Source of the DNA: Chitinophaga silvisoli
Lineage (GTDB): Bacteria; Bacteroidota; Bacteroidia; Chitinophagales; Chitinophagaceae
DNA: 64,000 nucleotides
Direction of reading: 5' to 3'
Assembly (NCBI RefSeq): GCF_003412465.1
Contig: NZ_QTJV01000009.1
Location: 496,001 to 560,000 of the forward strand
The first letter of the stretch is position 1. Each line of letters opens with the position of its first letter. The translations under genes and the position numbers were made by a program. Below are positions 9,589 through 18,052 of this stretch, piece by piece. Below the pieces are notes generated by a model. The model saw only the letters and a program-made list of their open reading frames with translations. It was not told where the DNA came from and did no database searches.

Positions 9589-11040
9589 TCAGCATTCGGG
9601 CAGACTAATCGGAATATTCACTGCCAGTCCGCCATCTGATGTTTCCTTATACTTACTGTTCATATCCAATGCTGTCTCCCACATAGTTTTAACCACCGCA
9701 TCCAGGGATACCTTTGCCAGTTCAGGATTACTCTGCAGTGCAAGCTGTGAGGCCGTAATAGCCTTGATGGCACCCATGGTATTCCTTTCTATACAAGGTA
9801 CCTGTACCAGGCCGCCGATAGGATCGCAGGTCAGGCCCAGGTGGTGTTCCATGGCTATTTCCGCTGCCATGAGAACCTGTCGCTGGGATCCTCCCATACA
9901 TTCAGTCAGCGCTGCTGCTGCCATAGCAGAAGAAACGCCTATCTCTGCCTGGCAACCACCCATAGCGGCAGAGATGGTAGAACGTTTTTTAAAGATGCTA
10001 CCTATTTCGGAAGCTGTCAATATAAACTGGAGGATCTTGTCTTCATAATAGCCATCACAGAAAGTGATGAAATACTGTAATACGGCAGGAATCACCCCTG
10101 CTGCACCATTGGTAGGTGCTGTTACCACTCGGCCAAAACTTGCATTCTCCTCGTTCACCGCAAGGGCAAAACAGCTTACCCAGTCCAGCGTATAGGCAAA
10201 GTGATTACCACCCTGGCGGATAGCCTGGATCCAGCTATCATAGTCTGTATAGGTATTTCCTTTCAGTAATTTTTTATTGAGCGAGGCTGCTCTGCGGGCT
10301 ACTTTCAGACCGCCAGGCAGTTCTCCTGATGTATGGCAGCCCCTGAAAATACATTCCTTCATCACCCGCCATATGTTCAATACTCCTTCGCGGGTAGCAG
10401 CTTCTGATCTCCAGGCGAGTTCATTTTCCATTACTAATTCTGAAATGGAATATCCTGTTTTAATACAGAATTGCAGCAGCTGACGGGCCGTATCGATAGG
10501 GAATGGTAAATCTACCTGCGATGCAGCACCTGCTACTTCTCCTTCTTTCACCACAAAGCCACCACCGATTGAATAATAGGTAGTCGCCTGCTGGTTACCA
10601 TCTTCGAAAGTCACCAGGAAGGTAAGGGCATTCGGATGGAAAGGCAGGGATTCTTCGTAGAGGAAATTGATATCTTCCAACGGATCGAATGTGACCAACT
10701 TTTCGCCGCCGACCAACATTGTCTTACTGCGACGGATATCATCCATTTTCTCATTGATCTTATTCACATCGAAGGTCACCGGGTCATCGCCACACAAGCC
10801 CAGCTGTACGGCAATATCTGTACCGTGCCCATGACCGGTTTTGGCCAGGGAACCATAGAGTAAAACACTGACATGCTGTACTTCGGAAATTGAACGGCCG
10901 GCTGCCCTGAGTTCGGCCAGGAATTGTAATGCTGCCCGCCAGGGGCCTAAGGTATGGGAACTGGAAGGACCTACGCCTATCTTGAAAATATCAAAAACGG
11001 AAATGCATTCGTGTGCCACTGGTAGTAGTAATTTCACCAA
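9589..11040 (-). CDS. sdaA: L-serine ammonia-lyase (single-chain, iron-sulfur type)
   Basis: Deaminates L-serine to pyruvate and ammonia using a 4Fe-4S cluster. About 480 aa, with the beta domain at the N-terminus (SVFDIFKIGVGPSSSHTLGP) and the alpha domain behind it, including ATREGVLNIWRVMKECI, VTAPTNGAAGVIPAVL and MEHHLGLTCDPIGGLVQVPC. The start is unusual: no in-frame ATG precedes the conserved region. TTG at 11040, GTG at 11037 and GTG at 11019 (giving MAHECISVF) are possible. A strong AGGAGG with an ATG lies just upstream in another frame. The function is not in doubt. It is followed by repeat copy A. Confidence 0.93.
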   Translation of the reverse strand: MVKLLLPVAHECISVFDIFKIGVGPSSSHTLGPWRAALQFLAELRAAGRSISEVQHVSVLLYGSLAKTGHGHGTDIAVQLGLCGDDPVTFDVNKINEKMDDIRRSKTMLVGGEKLVTFDPLEDINFLYEESLPFHPNALTFLVTFEDGNQQATTYYSIGGGFVVKEGEVAGAASQVDLPFPIDTARQLLQFCIKTGYSISELVMENELAWRSEAATREGVLNIWRVMKECIFRGCHTSGELPGGLKVARRAASLNKKLLKGNTYTDYDSWIQAIRQGGNHFAYTLDWVSCFALAVNEENASFGRVVTAPTNGAAGVIPAVLQYFITFCDGYYEDKILQFILTASEIGSIFKKRSTISAAMGGCQAEIGVSSAMAAAALTECMGGSQRQVLMAAEIAMEHHLGLTCDPIGGLVQVPCIERNTMGAIKAITASQLALQSNPELAKVSLDAVVKTMWETALDMNSKYKETSDGGLAVNIPISLPEC

Positions 11041-11165
11041 AAATAATGCATTCCTGTGTATTGCCTCCTGTTGAATTTTGTTAAAAAAGATCCGCCGATA
11101 ATTGCTGATTATTTGGAAAAAGCAATGATCGACGGAAAATGATGGCCTTGTTTCAGGCTATATAA

Positions 11166-11651
11166 TTACTTAAAATCTACCAGCTGCACCGTGCACACCA
11201 GAACGGTATTAGCCGGGATGATATTGCCTACGGCTACATCGCCAAATCCAAGTCTGCTGGGAATGATCATAAAGATGGTACCGCCCTTTCCTATTTTACG
11301 AAGGCCAATTTGCCAGCCGGCGATATGATCTTTTAGTTGACGGCCATCGAAATCAGTAGAACCAAAACTGGCATCCAGCAGGGAATCTTTCAGATTACTG
11401 CGGGTATATATAAGGGTAGGTATTGAATTAAGGGTCATGATCCGGGTGGAGTCGCCTCCCTCAATGATTTTGTAGTACAACCCATTAGCATCCCTTTTCA
11501 TTTCCAGACCATGGGCAGAGATATAAGACTGAATAGCGTAATCCTGTGAGCTGATGGAGCCCGGATCATTCGATATCAGGTCATTGTCTGACGATGCTGA
11601 ACAGGCAGTTAGGCACAATAAAAAAAGGATAGATTGTAAAAATAACTTCAT
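11166..11651 (-). CDS. FKBP-type peptidyl-prolyl isomerase lipoprotein
   Basis: 161 aa. The signal peptide ends in the lipobox LTAC (Cys17), so the protein should be lipid-anchored in the envelope. The C-terminal part fits the FKBP fold: GLYYKIIEGG at the domain start, then DGRQLKDHIAGWQIGLRKIGKGG, where standard FKBPs have V/I-P-G-W-x-x-x-L, and GFGDVAVGNIIPANTVLVCTV, matching YG-xx-IPPN-xx-L-F-x-V-E-L. Several residues of the usual binding pocket are replaced, such as GFGD for AYG, so isomerase activity is uncertain. A chaperone-like periplasmic role is inferred. Confidence 0.85.
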   Translation of the reverse strand: MKLFLQSILFLLCLTACSASSDNDLISNDPGSISSQDYAIQSYISAHGLEMKRDANGLYYKIIEGGDSTRIMTLNSIPTLIYTRSNLKDSLLDASFGSTDFDGRQLKDHIAGWQIGLRKIGKGGTIFMIIPSRLGFGDVAVGNIIPANTVLVCTVQLVDFK

Positions 11652-11816
11652 GCTTATATAACGCGAAATGCTGAGTTAAAGTTACAAACCTTGTCGGTAA
11701 AAGAAGAGCTGGCAGGGATGAAAAATGAGAATTGGCAGAAAAGGGTTCCCCGCCCTGAAATGACCTAAGGGTATTGGTATCGGGCAATTGTCTACTGAAA
11801 TATAAACAACTTTTCA

Positions 11817-12602
11817 ATGAACTACTATAAGCCTGACACCACTCAATTGCAAGCTATTGCCAAGCAAAACCGGGAAAAGTATACTACTGCCGCACCATTT
11901 CCTCACATTTACCTGGATGATCTGTTTCCGGAACAGGCGCTGGAGACAATCCTGGAAGAGTTTCCCGGCACCAGGCAGGCCAACTGGCAACAATTTGATA
12001 ACAATAAAGAAGTAAAACTGGCTGCAAAAAATGAACAGGATTTCGGCGACTTTACCCGTCATTTTATTCATATGCTCAATTCAAGGTCTTTCCTTGACTT
12101 CCTGGAAACCCTCACCGGTATCAGTGGATTAATCCCTGACCCTTACCTGGAAGGTGGCGGTCTGCATATGATTAAACGGGGTGGTATGCTAAAATTGCAT
12201 GCTGACTTCAATAAGCATCCTGTAACCGGTCTTGACAGGAGGTTGAACGTACTTGTTTATTTAAATAAGGAATGGGAAGAATCTTATGGCGGGCACCTGG
12301 AATTGTGGGATAAAAATATGGAAAAAGCCATGGTAAAGATCCTGCCTGTCTTCAACAGGATGGCGGTTTTTTCAACTACCTCTCACTCCTATCACGGGCA
12401 TCCTGATCCCTTAAACTGTCCTGAAGACCGTACCCGCAGGTCTATTGCCCTTTATTATTATACCAATGGCAGACCTGCCGAAGAAGTAAGCGCCAGCCAT
12501 AGTACCATCTTCAAATTAAGAAAGGAAGATGGCAAAAGCAGTTTCAAACAAAAATTAAAAGAATGGGTACCGCCTATTCTATTGAAAGCACTGACAAAAT
12601 AA
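11817..12602 (+). CDS. 2OG-Fe(II) oxygenase (prolyl-4-hydroxylase-like)
   Basis: 261 aa, cytoplasmic (no signal peptide). The double-stranded beta-helix core carries the iron ligands: His128-x-Asp130 in KLHADF and the distal His in SYHGHPDPL (His193, or His195 as alternative), followed by Arg207/Arg208 in RTRRSIALYYYT, which would bind the 2-oxoglutarate C5 carboxylate. The fragment GGHLELWD is typical of the P4H-like group (2OG-FeII_Oxy_3) found beside glycan and small-molecule genes. The substrate cannot be told from context. It is convergent with the next gene. Confidence 0.88.
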   Translation: MNYYKPDTTQLQAIAKQNREKYTTAAPFPHIYLDDLFPEQALETILEEFPGTRQANWQQFDNNKEVKLAAKNEQDFGDFTRHFIHMLNSRSFLDFLETLTGISGLIPDPYLEGGGLHMIKRGGMLKLHADFNKHPVTGLDRRLNVLVYLNKEWEESYGGHLELWDKNMEKAMVKILPVFNRMAVFSTTSHSYHGHPDPLNCPEDRTRRSIALYYYTNGRPAEEVSASHSTIFKLRKEDGKSSFKQKLKEWVPPILLKALTK

Positions 12603-12607
12603 AAATA

Positions 12608-12640
12608 TAGCCTGTAGCGCTGAACCGGCAGTGCTACAGG
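12608..12640. terminator. Hairpin between convergent genes
   Basis: A 12-bp stem with one mismatch (CCTGTAGCGCTG / CAGTGCTACAGG) directly between the two convergent stop codons. There is no strong T run, so it is a weak intrinsic terminator or a transcript-end stabiliser. Confidence 0.55.
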
Positions 12641-13768
12641 TTATCTTCTCCTTAAATTATAGAATAAAGAAACCCGGGCCCCTATCCAGCTTGTCTGCTC
12701 CGCATTATTGCCTCCGGAGCTGATGTTGGTATGGTATAGTTGCCTGCCATAGGCAAAATAATGCGTTTCGGGACTTACCTTGTTCACTGTAGAATCATTC
12801 GTCTTTTTCAATGTTGAATAATTCAGTTCCAACTGCAGATGCAGGCGGGGATTAATTGCCCTGGACCAGGACAGGCCAAATGAATTCAGGCGTTCGTGGA
12901 TCTTACCTTTCTGCGGAAAGGTATCAATAGACGTTCTTGAGAGTGTACCGGTGGTAAACTCAGCATGCAGGGCAGCATCTTCGTTCAATGGGACACGCAG
13001 ACCGGCTCCATATCTTAACCGGGTTCCTTTGGATGAAAAACCCCAGGTACCGATCCCGTACACATATTGAATACCTGCTTTTACACTGGCGCTCAGATAT
13101 ACCATATCGTTTGCAGTGATACCCACTTCTGCCAGTGGTGAGAACCAGTCAGGCAGCTCTATCTGTCTTCTTTCTCTGCTGACTTTTTGGGTTATGCTAT
13201 TAGTACCTGCCGCTTTCAGGTCCCTGTTTGTTACATGTCCTGGTTTTACATGCACGGCTGGTAGCGGTATGTGGTAATCAGTGTAAAGGGGTTTTATCAC
13301 CCATGCAGGATTGCTGATTGCAGGCAGGTTTTCAGACCTGGTTACAGCAGTTTTGACAGTGGGCTTCACTATCTTTTTTGCAGGCTTTGCTATTTGTGCA
13401 GGATCAGGCTTTAGCGTCCGTGCGCTATCTGCTTTCCTGACAGGCTTGTAGTCTGTAAATAAAATATGGTCGCCAAGTATTTTATAATTCAAGCCGGCCT
13501 GTTCCTGCACTGCTTTCATCACATCTTCCAGCTTCCATTTCCCGGGTTTCAGGTGTACGTATTTTTTCAGCGAGGTATTCTGCATATTCAGAGAATACTC
13601 CACCCCTGTCTGGGCGGCAATAGCCCTGGCCAGGCTGGGGATGTCCATTGAGGAGCGGGTTACAGTGATTACACGTTGAGTTAACTGCGCATATAGCGGT
13701 AGATGAGACAGGATTATTACAGTACAGAAGAGCAGGCGATAAAGCAGCTGCCGTAAGGTTTCTTTCAT
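12641..13768 (-). CDS. STN-domain protein with C-terminal beta barrel
   Basis: 375 aa. A signal peptide (about 1-27, ending PLYAQ) is followed by a secretin/TonB short N-terminal (STN) domain (about 32-105: DIPSLARAIAAQTGVEYSLN ... GKWKLEDVMKAVQEQAGLNY). A Lys/Pro/Ala-rich linker (about 110-160) leads to a C-terminal region (about 200-375) of amphipathic strands ending in SWIGARVSLFYNLRRR, likely an outer-membrane barrel of eight or so strands. STN domains normally front TonB receptors or anti-sigma factors; here the receptor is absent. Its role is not known. Confidence 0.78.
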   Translation of the reverse strand: MKETLRQLLYRLLFCTVIILSHLPLYAQLTQRVITVTRSSMDIPSLARAIAAQTGVEYSLNMQNTSLKKYVHLKPGKWKLEDVMKAVQEQAGLNYKILGDHILFTDYKPVRKADSARTLKPDPAQIAKPAKKIVKPTVKTAVTRSENLPAISNPAWVIKPLYTDYHIPLPAVHVKPGHVTNRDLKAAGTNSITQKVSRERRQIELPDWFSPLAEVGITANDMVYLSASVKAGIQYVYGIGTWGFSSKGTRLRYGAGLRVPLNEDAALHAEFTTGTLSRTSIDTFPQKGKIHERLNSFGLSWSRAINPRLHLQLELNYSTLKKTNDSTVNKVSPETHYFAYGRQLYHTNISSGGNNAEQTSWIGARVSLFYNLRRR

Positions 13769-13859
13769 CAGCGGAAGATAATTATTGGTATCCCTGGGTA
13801 GACAATCGTGAGGAGAGCTTACCCTTATCGAAAGGTAAAAATATTTTAGGTGGTGTATA

Positions 13860-13902
13860 AAAACAAGAAAGCCGTCTCAAATAAATGAGACGGCTTTCTC
13901 TT
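13860..13902 (-). terminator. Terminator of groEL
   Basis: Perfect 14-bp stem (AGAAAGCCGTCTCA / TGAGACGGCTTTCT) with a 6-base loop. On the minus strand it is followed by a T-rich tail, just behind the groEL stop. Confidence 0.9.
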
Positions 13903-13918
13903 ATAATAATTACCAAAA

Positions 13919-15553
13919 TTAGTAATCCATACCCATACCGTGGCCACCTGGCATAGCAGGAGCTGCGGATTTAGGTTCTGGTTTGTCTGCAATTACACAC
14001 TCAGTGGTCAGCAGCATACCAGCGATAGAAGATGCGTTCTCCAGTGCGATACGGGTTACCTTAGCAGGGTCGATTACACCAGCAGCCAGCAGGTTTTCAT
14101 AAACTTCAGTGCGTGCATTGAAGCCATAGTCACCTTTACCTTCTTTCACTTTCTGAACTACGATAGAACCTTCGATACCTGCGTTAGCAGTGATCTGGCG
14201 CAGAGGCTCTTCAATCGCACGTTTTACGATTGCGATACCAGTCTGCTCGTCTTCGTTATCACCTTTCAGTTTTTCCAGGGATTCGATAGAGCGGATGTAA
14301 GCAACACCACCACCCGGAACGATACCTTCTTCAACAGCAGCGCGGGTAGCGTGCAGGGCATCGTCAACACGGTCTTTCTTCTCTTTCATTTCAACTTCGG
14401 TAGCAGCACCTACGTACAGTACAGCAACACCGCCGCTCAGCTTAGCCAGACGTTCCTGCAGTTTTTCACGATCGTAGTCAGAAGTAGTTACCTCGATCTG
14501 AGCTTTGATCTGATTGATGCGAGCCTGGATAGCTTCTTTTTCACCTCTACCACCTACAACGGTAGTATTGTCTTTATCGATAGTTACGGATTCTGCACGA
14601 CCGAGGTAGCTCAGGTCAGCATTTTCCAGTTTGTAACCTTGTTCTTCGCTGATTACGATACCACCGGTCAGGGTAGCGATATCCTGCAGCATTTCTTTTC
14701 TTCTGTCACCGAAACCTGGCGCTTTTACAGCAGCAACTTTCAGCTGACCACGCAGTTTGTTTACAACCAGGGTAGCCAGTGCTTCACCTTCCAGATCTTC
14801 AGAGATGATCAGCAGTTGCTGGCCGTTCTGAACGATTTTTTCCAGGATGTGCAGGATGTCCTTCAGGGTACTGATCTTCTTGTCGTAGATCAGGATGTAA
14901 GGGTTCTGCAGCTCAGCGTGCATTTTCTCGCTGTTGGTGATGAAGTATGGAGACAGGTAACCACGGTCGAACTGCATACCTTCTACTACTTCTACGGTAG
15001 TATCGGTACCTTTCGCTTCTTCAACAGTGATAACACCATCTTTGGTTACTTTGCTCATCGCTTCAGCGATCAGTTTACCAATGGTAAAGTCGTTGTTAGC
15101 AGAGATAGCAGCAACCTGTTCGATTTTCTGAATGTCGTTACCAACTTTTTCAGACTGGCCTGCCAGGTTTTCAACGATCGCTTTTACAGCTTTGTCGATA
15201 CCACGTTTCAGATCCATTGGGTTTGCACCCGCAGCTACGTTTTTCAGACCTTCAGCGATGATAGCCTGTGCCAGAACAGTAGCAGTAGTTGTACCGTCAC
15301 CAGCGATATCTGCGGTTTTGGAAGCAACTTCCTTTACCATCTGGGCACCCATGTTCTCAATTGGGTCTTCCAGTTCAATTTCTTTAGCCACGCTTACACC
15401 GTCTTTAGTCAGACCGGGTGCGCCAAATTTCTTTTCAATAACTACGTTACGACCTTTGGGGCCCAGGGTTACTTTAACAGCATCTGCCAGGATATCAACA
15501 CCCTTCTTCATTTTGTTGCGGGCCTCGATGTTAAAGAATATTTGCTTTGCCAT
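13919..15553 (-). CDS. groL: Chaperonin GroEL (Hsp60)
   Basis: 544 aa, the large subunit of the ATP-driven GroEL/GroES folding chamber in the cytoplasm. The N-terminus has ARNKMKKGVDILADAVKVTL and the ATP site VTLGPKGRNVV. The segment DIAGDGTTTATVLAQAI is the classic P-loop-like region, and the C-terminus ends in a Gly/Met tail (GGHGMGMDY). Length and motifs are fully canonical. It is 54 bases behind groES on the same strand, forming the usual two-gene operon closed by a strong terminator. Its very regular codon usage leaves a long open frame on the opposite strand, which I do not regard as a gene. Confidence 0.99.
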   Translation of the reverse strand: MAKQIFFNIEARNKMKKGVDILADAVKVTLGPKGRNVVIEKKFGAPGLTKDGVSVAKEIELEDPIENMGAQMVKEVASKTADIAGDGTTTATVLAQAIIAEGLKNVAAGANPMDLKRGIDKAVKAIVENLAGQSEKVGNDIQKIEQVAAISANNDFTIGKLIAEAMSKVTKDGVITVEEAKGTDTTVEVVEGMQFDRGYLSPYFITNSEKMHAELQNPYILIYDKKISTLKDILHILEKIVQNGQQLLIISEDLEGEALATLVVNKLRGQLKVAAVKAPGFGDRRKEMLQDIATLTGGIVISEEQGYKLENADLSYLGRAESVTIDKDNTTVVGGRGEKEAIQARINQIKAQIEVTTSDYDREKLQERLAKLSGGVAVLYVGAATEVEMKEKKDRVDDALHATRAAVEEGIVPGGGVAYIRSIESLEKLKGDNEDEQTGIAIVKRAIEEPLRQITANAGIEGSIVVQKVKEGKGDYGFNARTEVYENLLAAGVIDPAKVTRIALENASSIAGMLLTTECVIADKPEPKSAAPAMPGGHGMGMDY

Positions 15554-15607
15554 AATAGCTTGTAATTTTTAAAAATTTACGGTTTGTTTTGTGTGTGCGC
15601 TAATTGA

Positions 15608-15889
15608 TTAAACAATTGCTAAAATGTCAGACTCACGCATGATTAAGTAATCGCCGCCTTCAATGCTGATCTCTGTACCGGAATATTTACCATACAGTAC
15701 AGTATCACCAACTTTAACAGTAACCGGCTCATCTTTTTTACCGGGACCAGCTGCTACTACGGTACCTCTCTGTGGTTTTTCTTTCGCAGTATCCGGGATG
15801 ATGATACCACCAGCGGTCTTTTCTTCTGCTGCTGCGGGTTTCACAATCACCCTGTCAGCTAAGGGTTTAATACTTAAATCTTTTGCCAT
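15608..15889 (-). CDS. groS: Co-chaperonin GroES (Hsp10)
   Basis: 93 aa, the heptameric lid of the GroEL chamber. It shows IKPLADRVIVKPAAAEEKTA, with the mobile loop TAGGIIIPDTAKEKP (about 26-40), and VGDTVLYGKYSGTEI in the barrel part. It is first in the groES-groEL operon. The upstream gap holds the regulatory region and no CIRCE element was found. Confidence 0.98.
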   Translation of the reverse strand: MAKDLSIKPLADRVIVKPAAAEEKTAGGIIIPDTAKEKPQRGTVVAAGPGKKDEPVTVKVGDTVLYGKYSGTEISIEGGDYLIMRESDILAIV

Positions 15890-16211
15890 ATAATATACTT
15901 TTTAAAAAGATAAGATGATTTTCTGCTCCTAGGCCCTCGATAATTGTGCCAAGGCCCCGTTCGGGTCATTTTTTCAGGAACTCCTGTTTTTCCTCCCGTG
16001 GTTGTCTGACAAAAATGCCAATTTTTCAGCAGAAACTGACAAAACATTCTAAAATGTGGGTAACTAGCAGATTAAAAGCCTATTAGGCTGCCCTAAGGTA
16101 CAGTGCTTTTTATTCTCCCCAATCAGACTGTTACGTAAAAAGTAAGCCCCTATGTTCAATTACCCTTTTTTTTCAATAGCTTTGCGCCCTCATACAGTTC
16201 TTGATTATAAG
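15890..16211. promoter_or_regulatory. Divergent control region of groESL and nusB
   Basis: 322-base gap. On the plus strand, CTGACAAAA occurs at 16006-16014 and again at 16036-16044, exactly 30 bp apart, with TGCCAATTTTTCAGCAG between. This is a candidate operator or activator site for groESL, but its function is inferred only from position and spacing. Toward nusB there is TAGCTTTG at 16177-16184, a perfect TAnnTTTG -7 box 28 bases before the start. No small gene was found. Confidence 0.4.
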
Positions 16212-17141
16212 ATGATTAGCAGAAGAAATATCCGGGTAAAGGTCATGCAAACCCTTTATGCCCTGGAAACGATGGAGCCAGGTACTATTAAACCAGGTAC
16301 GGCTACCAGCTTACTGAACGAGAAGCTGGACCAGACCAGTCAGATCTTTACCTATTTACTTTATTGCCTTACCCAGGTAGCGCAATATGCGGAAATAGAC
16401 GCACAACAACGTGCATCCAAGCATCTTCCCTCAGCCGAAGACCTGACCGTAAACACCAAAATTGCAGGCAACGAATTCATTTTCCAGATTATTAATGACA
16501 AAGGATTCCAGGTAAACCTGGAGACCTGGAAGCTGAAACACCTACCAGAACAGGATATGCTGCGCAAGCTCTACAATACCCTTGTAGCGTCAGACATCTA
16601 CCAGGAATACATTAAGGAGCCTTCCCGCAATAAAAAGACTGAAAAAGAAATTATAGAGTACATCTATAAGGAAATCCTCTCTCAAAGTGAGCTTTTCCTC
16701 CAGCATATGGAAGATACCTTCCTCCACTGGGGCGATGATGCAGAGATGATGTCCCTGCTGATTGCCAATTACATGCACAAACCACACCTGTTCAATTTCC
16801 TTCAGCTCATCAGCAGAGAAAAACTGGAATATGCCAAAGAACTCCTGCTGACCGTACTGGATAAGAAAGAATACAGCCTGGAACTGATCAAGCCAAAACT
16901 GCAGAACTGGGATCCTGAACGTATTGCCGCTGTAGATATGCTGCTCATGGAAATGGGCGTTTGCGAGTTCCTTTTCTTCCCGACCATCCCTACCAAGGTA
17001 ACTATCAACGAATATATTGACCTTGCCAAGGCTTACAGTACGCCCCAGAGCGGGCAGTTTGTAAACGGCATACTGGACAATATTCTGAAAGACCTGGATG
17101 CGGCTAATCAGATAAAGAAAGTAGACCGTAACAAAAAATAG
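16212..17141 (+). CDS. nusB: Transcription antitermination factor NusB
   Basis: 309 aa from ATG 16212 (MISRRNIRVKVMQTLYALE). The frame opens 20 codons earlier, but the conserved N-terminus and the -7 box at 16177 place the start here. NusB with NusE (S10) binds boxA RNA for rRNA antitermination. The C-terminal half shows the family core: WDPERIAAVDMLLMEMGVCE, then TKVTINEYIDLAKAYSTPQS and FVNGILDNIL. The protein is about twice the length of proteobacterial NusB because of a long helical insertion, the usual Bacteroidota form. It leads a run with DUF1573, yajC and coaE. Confidence 0.93.
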   Translation: MISRRNIRVKVMQTLYALETMEPGTIKPGTATSLLNEKLDQTSQIFTYLLYCLTQVAQYAEIDAQQRASKHLPSAEDLTVNTKIAGNEFIFQIINDKGFQVNLETWKLKHLPEQDMLRKLYNTLVASDIYQEYIKEPSRNKKTEKEIIEYIYKEILSQSELFLQHMEDTFLHWGDDAEMMSLLIANYMHKPHLFNFLQLISREKLEYAKELLLTVLDKKEYSLELIKPKLQNWDPERIAAVDMLLMEMGVCEFLFFPTIPTKVTINEYIDLAKAYSTPQSGQFVNGILDNILKDLDAANQIKKVDRNKK

Positions 17142-17155
17142 CTAATTTTGAGCCT

Positions 17156-17590
17156 ATGAAGAAGGTATTCTATCTGCTCGCCTGTAGTACCCTCCTCCTG
17201 GGAGCATGCGGCGGAAACAAAAAAAGCAGCGAAAAAGGTGCCGGTACTACCGTAACCGAGGTAAAAACAGGCACGCCCGCCATCGCATTTGAAGAAATGG
17301 AACACGGCTTCGGCAATGTGGTAGAGGGCGAAAAAGTAGAATATTCCTTCAAATTCACAAACACTGGCGATGCGCCCCTGATCATTTCAGACGCCAGCTC
17401 CAGCTGTGGCTGCACCGTCCCCGACTGGCCTAAAGAGCCAATCCAGGCAGGAAAAAGCAGCTATATAAAAGTAGTGTTCAACAGCGCAGGCAAGTCCGGC
17501 TTCACTGCAAAACAGATCGTGCTCCATGCTAATACCAATCCATCATTGGTACAAGGACCCAAGATCATTTGCACAGTGGTAAAACAATAA
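17156..17590 (+). CDS. DUF1573 lipoprotein
   Basis: 144 aa. The lipobox LLGAC (Cys18) predicts a lipoprotein. The mature part is one DUF1573 Ig-like domain: GFGNVVEGEKVEYSFKFTNT, then APLIISDASSSCGCTVPDWP with the CxC typical of the family, and GKSSYIKVVFNSAGKSG. DUF1573 is related to ASH/MSP-type domains; its function is not established. It lies 14 bases behind nusB and 29 before yajC, a neighbourhood I recall as common in Bacteroidota, suggesting co-transcription. Confidence 0.9.
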   Translation: MKKVFYLLACSTLLLGACGGNKKSSEKGAGTTVTEVKTGTPAIAFEEMEHGFGNVVEGEKVEYSFKFTNTGDAPLIISDASSSCGCTVPDWPKEPIQAGKSSYIKVVFNSAGKSGFTAKQIVLHANTNPSLVQGPKIICTVVKQ

Positions 17591-17619
17591 ACTAACAACA
17601 ACAAATACAAACATTTACG

Positions 17620-17979
17620 ATGTACACAAACATGCTTAACATTTTACTGATGGGAGCTCCGGGTGGAGCCCAGGGCGGTAACGGAGGTATGGTGCAGCTG
17701 CTGTTTTTTGGTGGTATGATCCTGGTGATGTGGTTATTCATGATCCGTCCTCAGACAAAAAAAGCTAAAGCACAGAAAGATTTTATCTCCAACCTCAGAG
17801 AAGGTGATAAAGTTGTTACCATCGCCGGTATCCACGGTAAGATCAATAAATTCTTCCCTGAAAACAATACCGTAAAGATCGAAGTTAGCGCAGGTACCTA
17901 CCTGACTATCGAACGCTCTGCGATTTCCATGGAATATACTTCTGCTCAGCAGAAAGCTGCTGAAGCACCTGCTAAATAA
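17620..17979 (+). CDS. yajC: Preprotein translocase subunit YajC
   Basis: 119 aa. A short Gly-rich N-terminus leads into one membrane segment (about 23-41, LLFFGGMILVMWLFMI). The conserved RPQTKKAKAQKDFISNLREG, then GDKVVTIAGIHGKI and a C-terminal Ala-rich tail follow. YajC associates with SecDF and SecYEG in the inner membrane. secDF is encoded about 5 kb away on the opposite strand. Confidence 0.95.
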   Translation: MYTNMLNILLMGAPGGAQGGNGGMVQLLFFGGMILVMWLFMIRPQTKKAKAQKDFISNLREGDKVVTIAGIHGKINKFFPENNTVKIEVSAGTYLTIERSAISMEYTSAQQKAAEAPAK

Positions 17980-18052
17980 TGCTGTATCCGAAAGGATGAC
18001 AGGTCCCAAATTCCTTTACCGGAGTTTGGGATTTTTTTTGATCTTTGGACAT

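Noticed and set aside
13940..15565. 541-codon open frame opposite groEL
   Set aside because: It mirrors groEL across nearly its full length and is explained by groEL's biased codons. It has no family match and no own promoter.
15890..16211. CIRCE element for groESL
   Set aside because: No TTAGCACTC-N9-GAGTGCTAA or close form is present.
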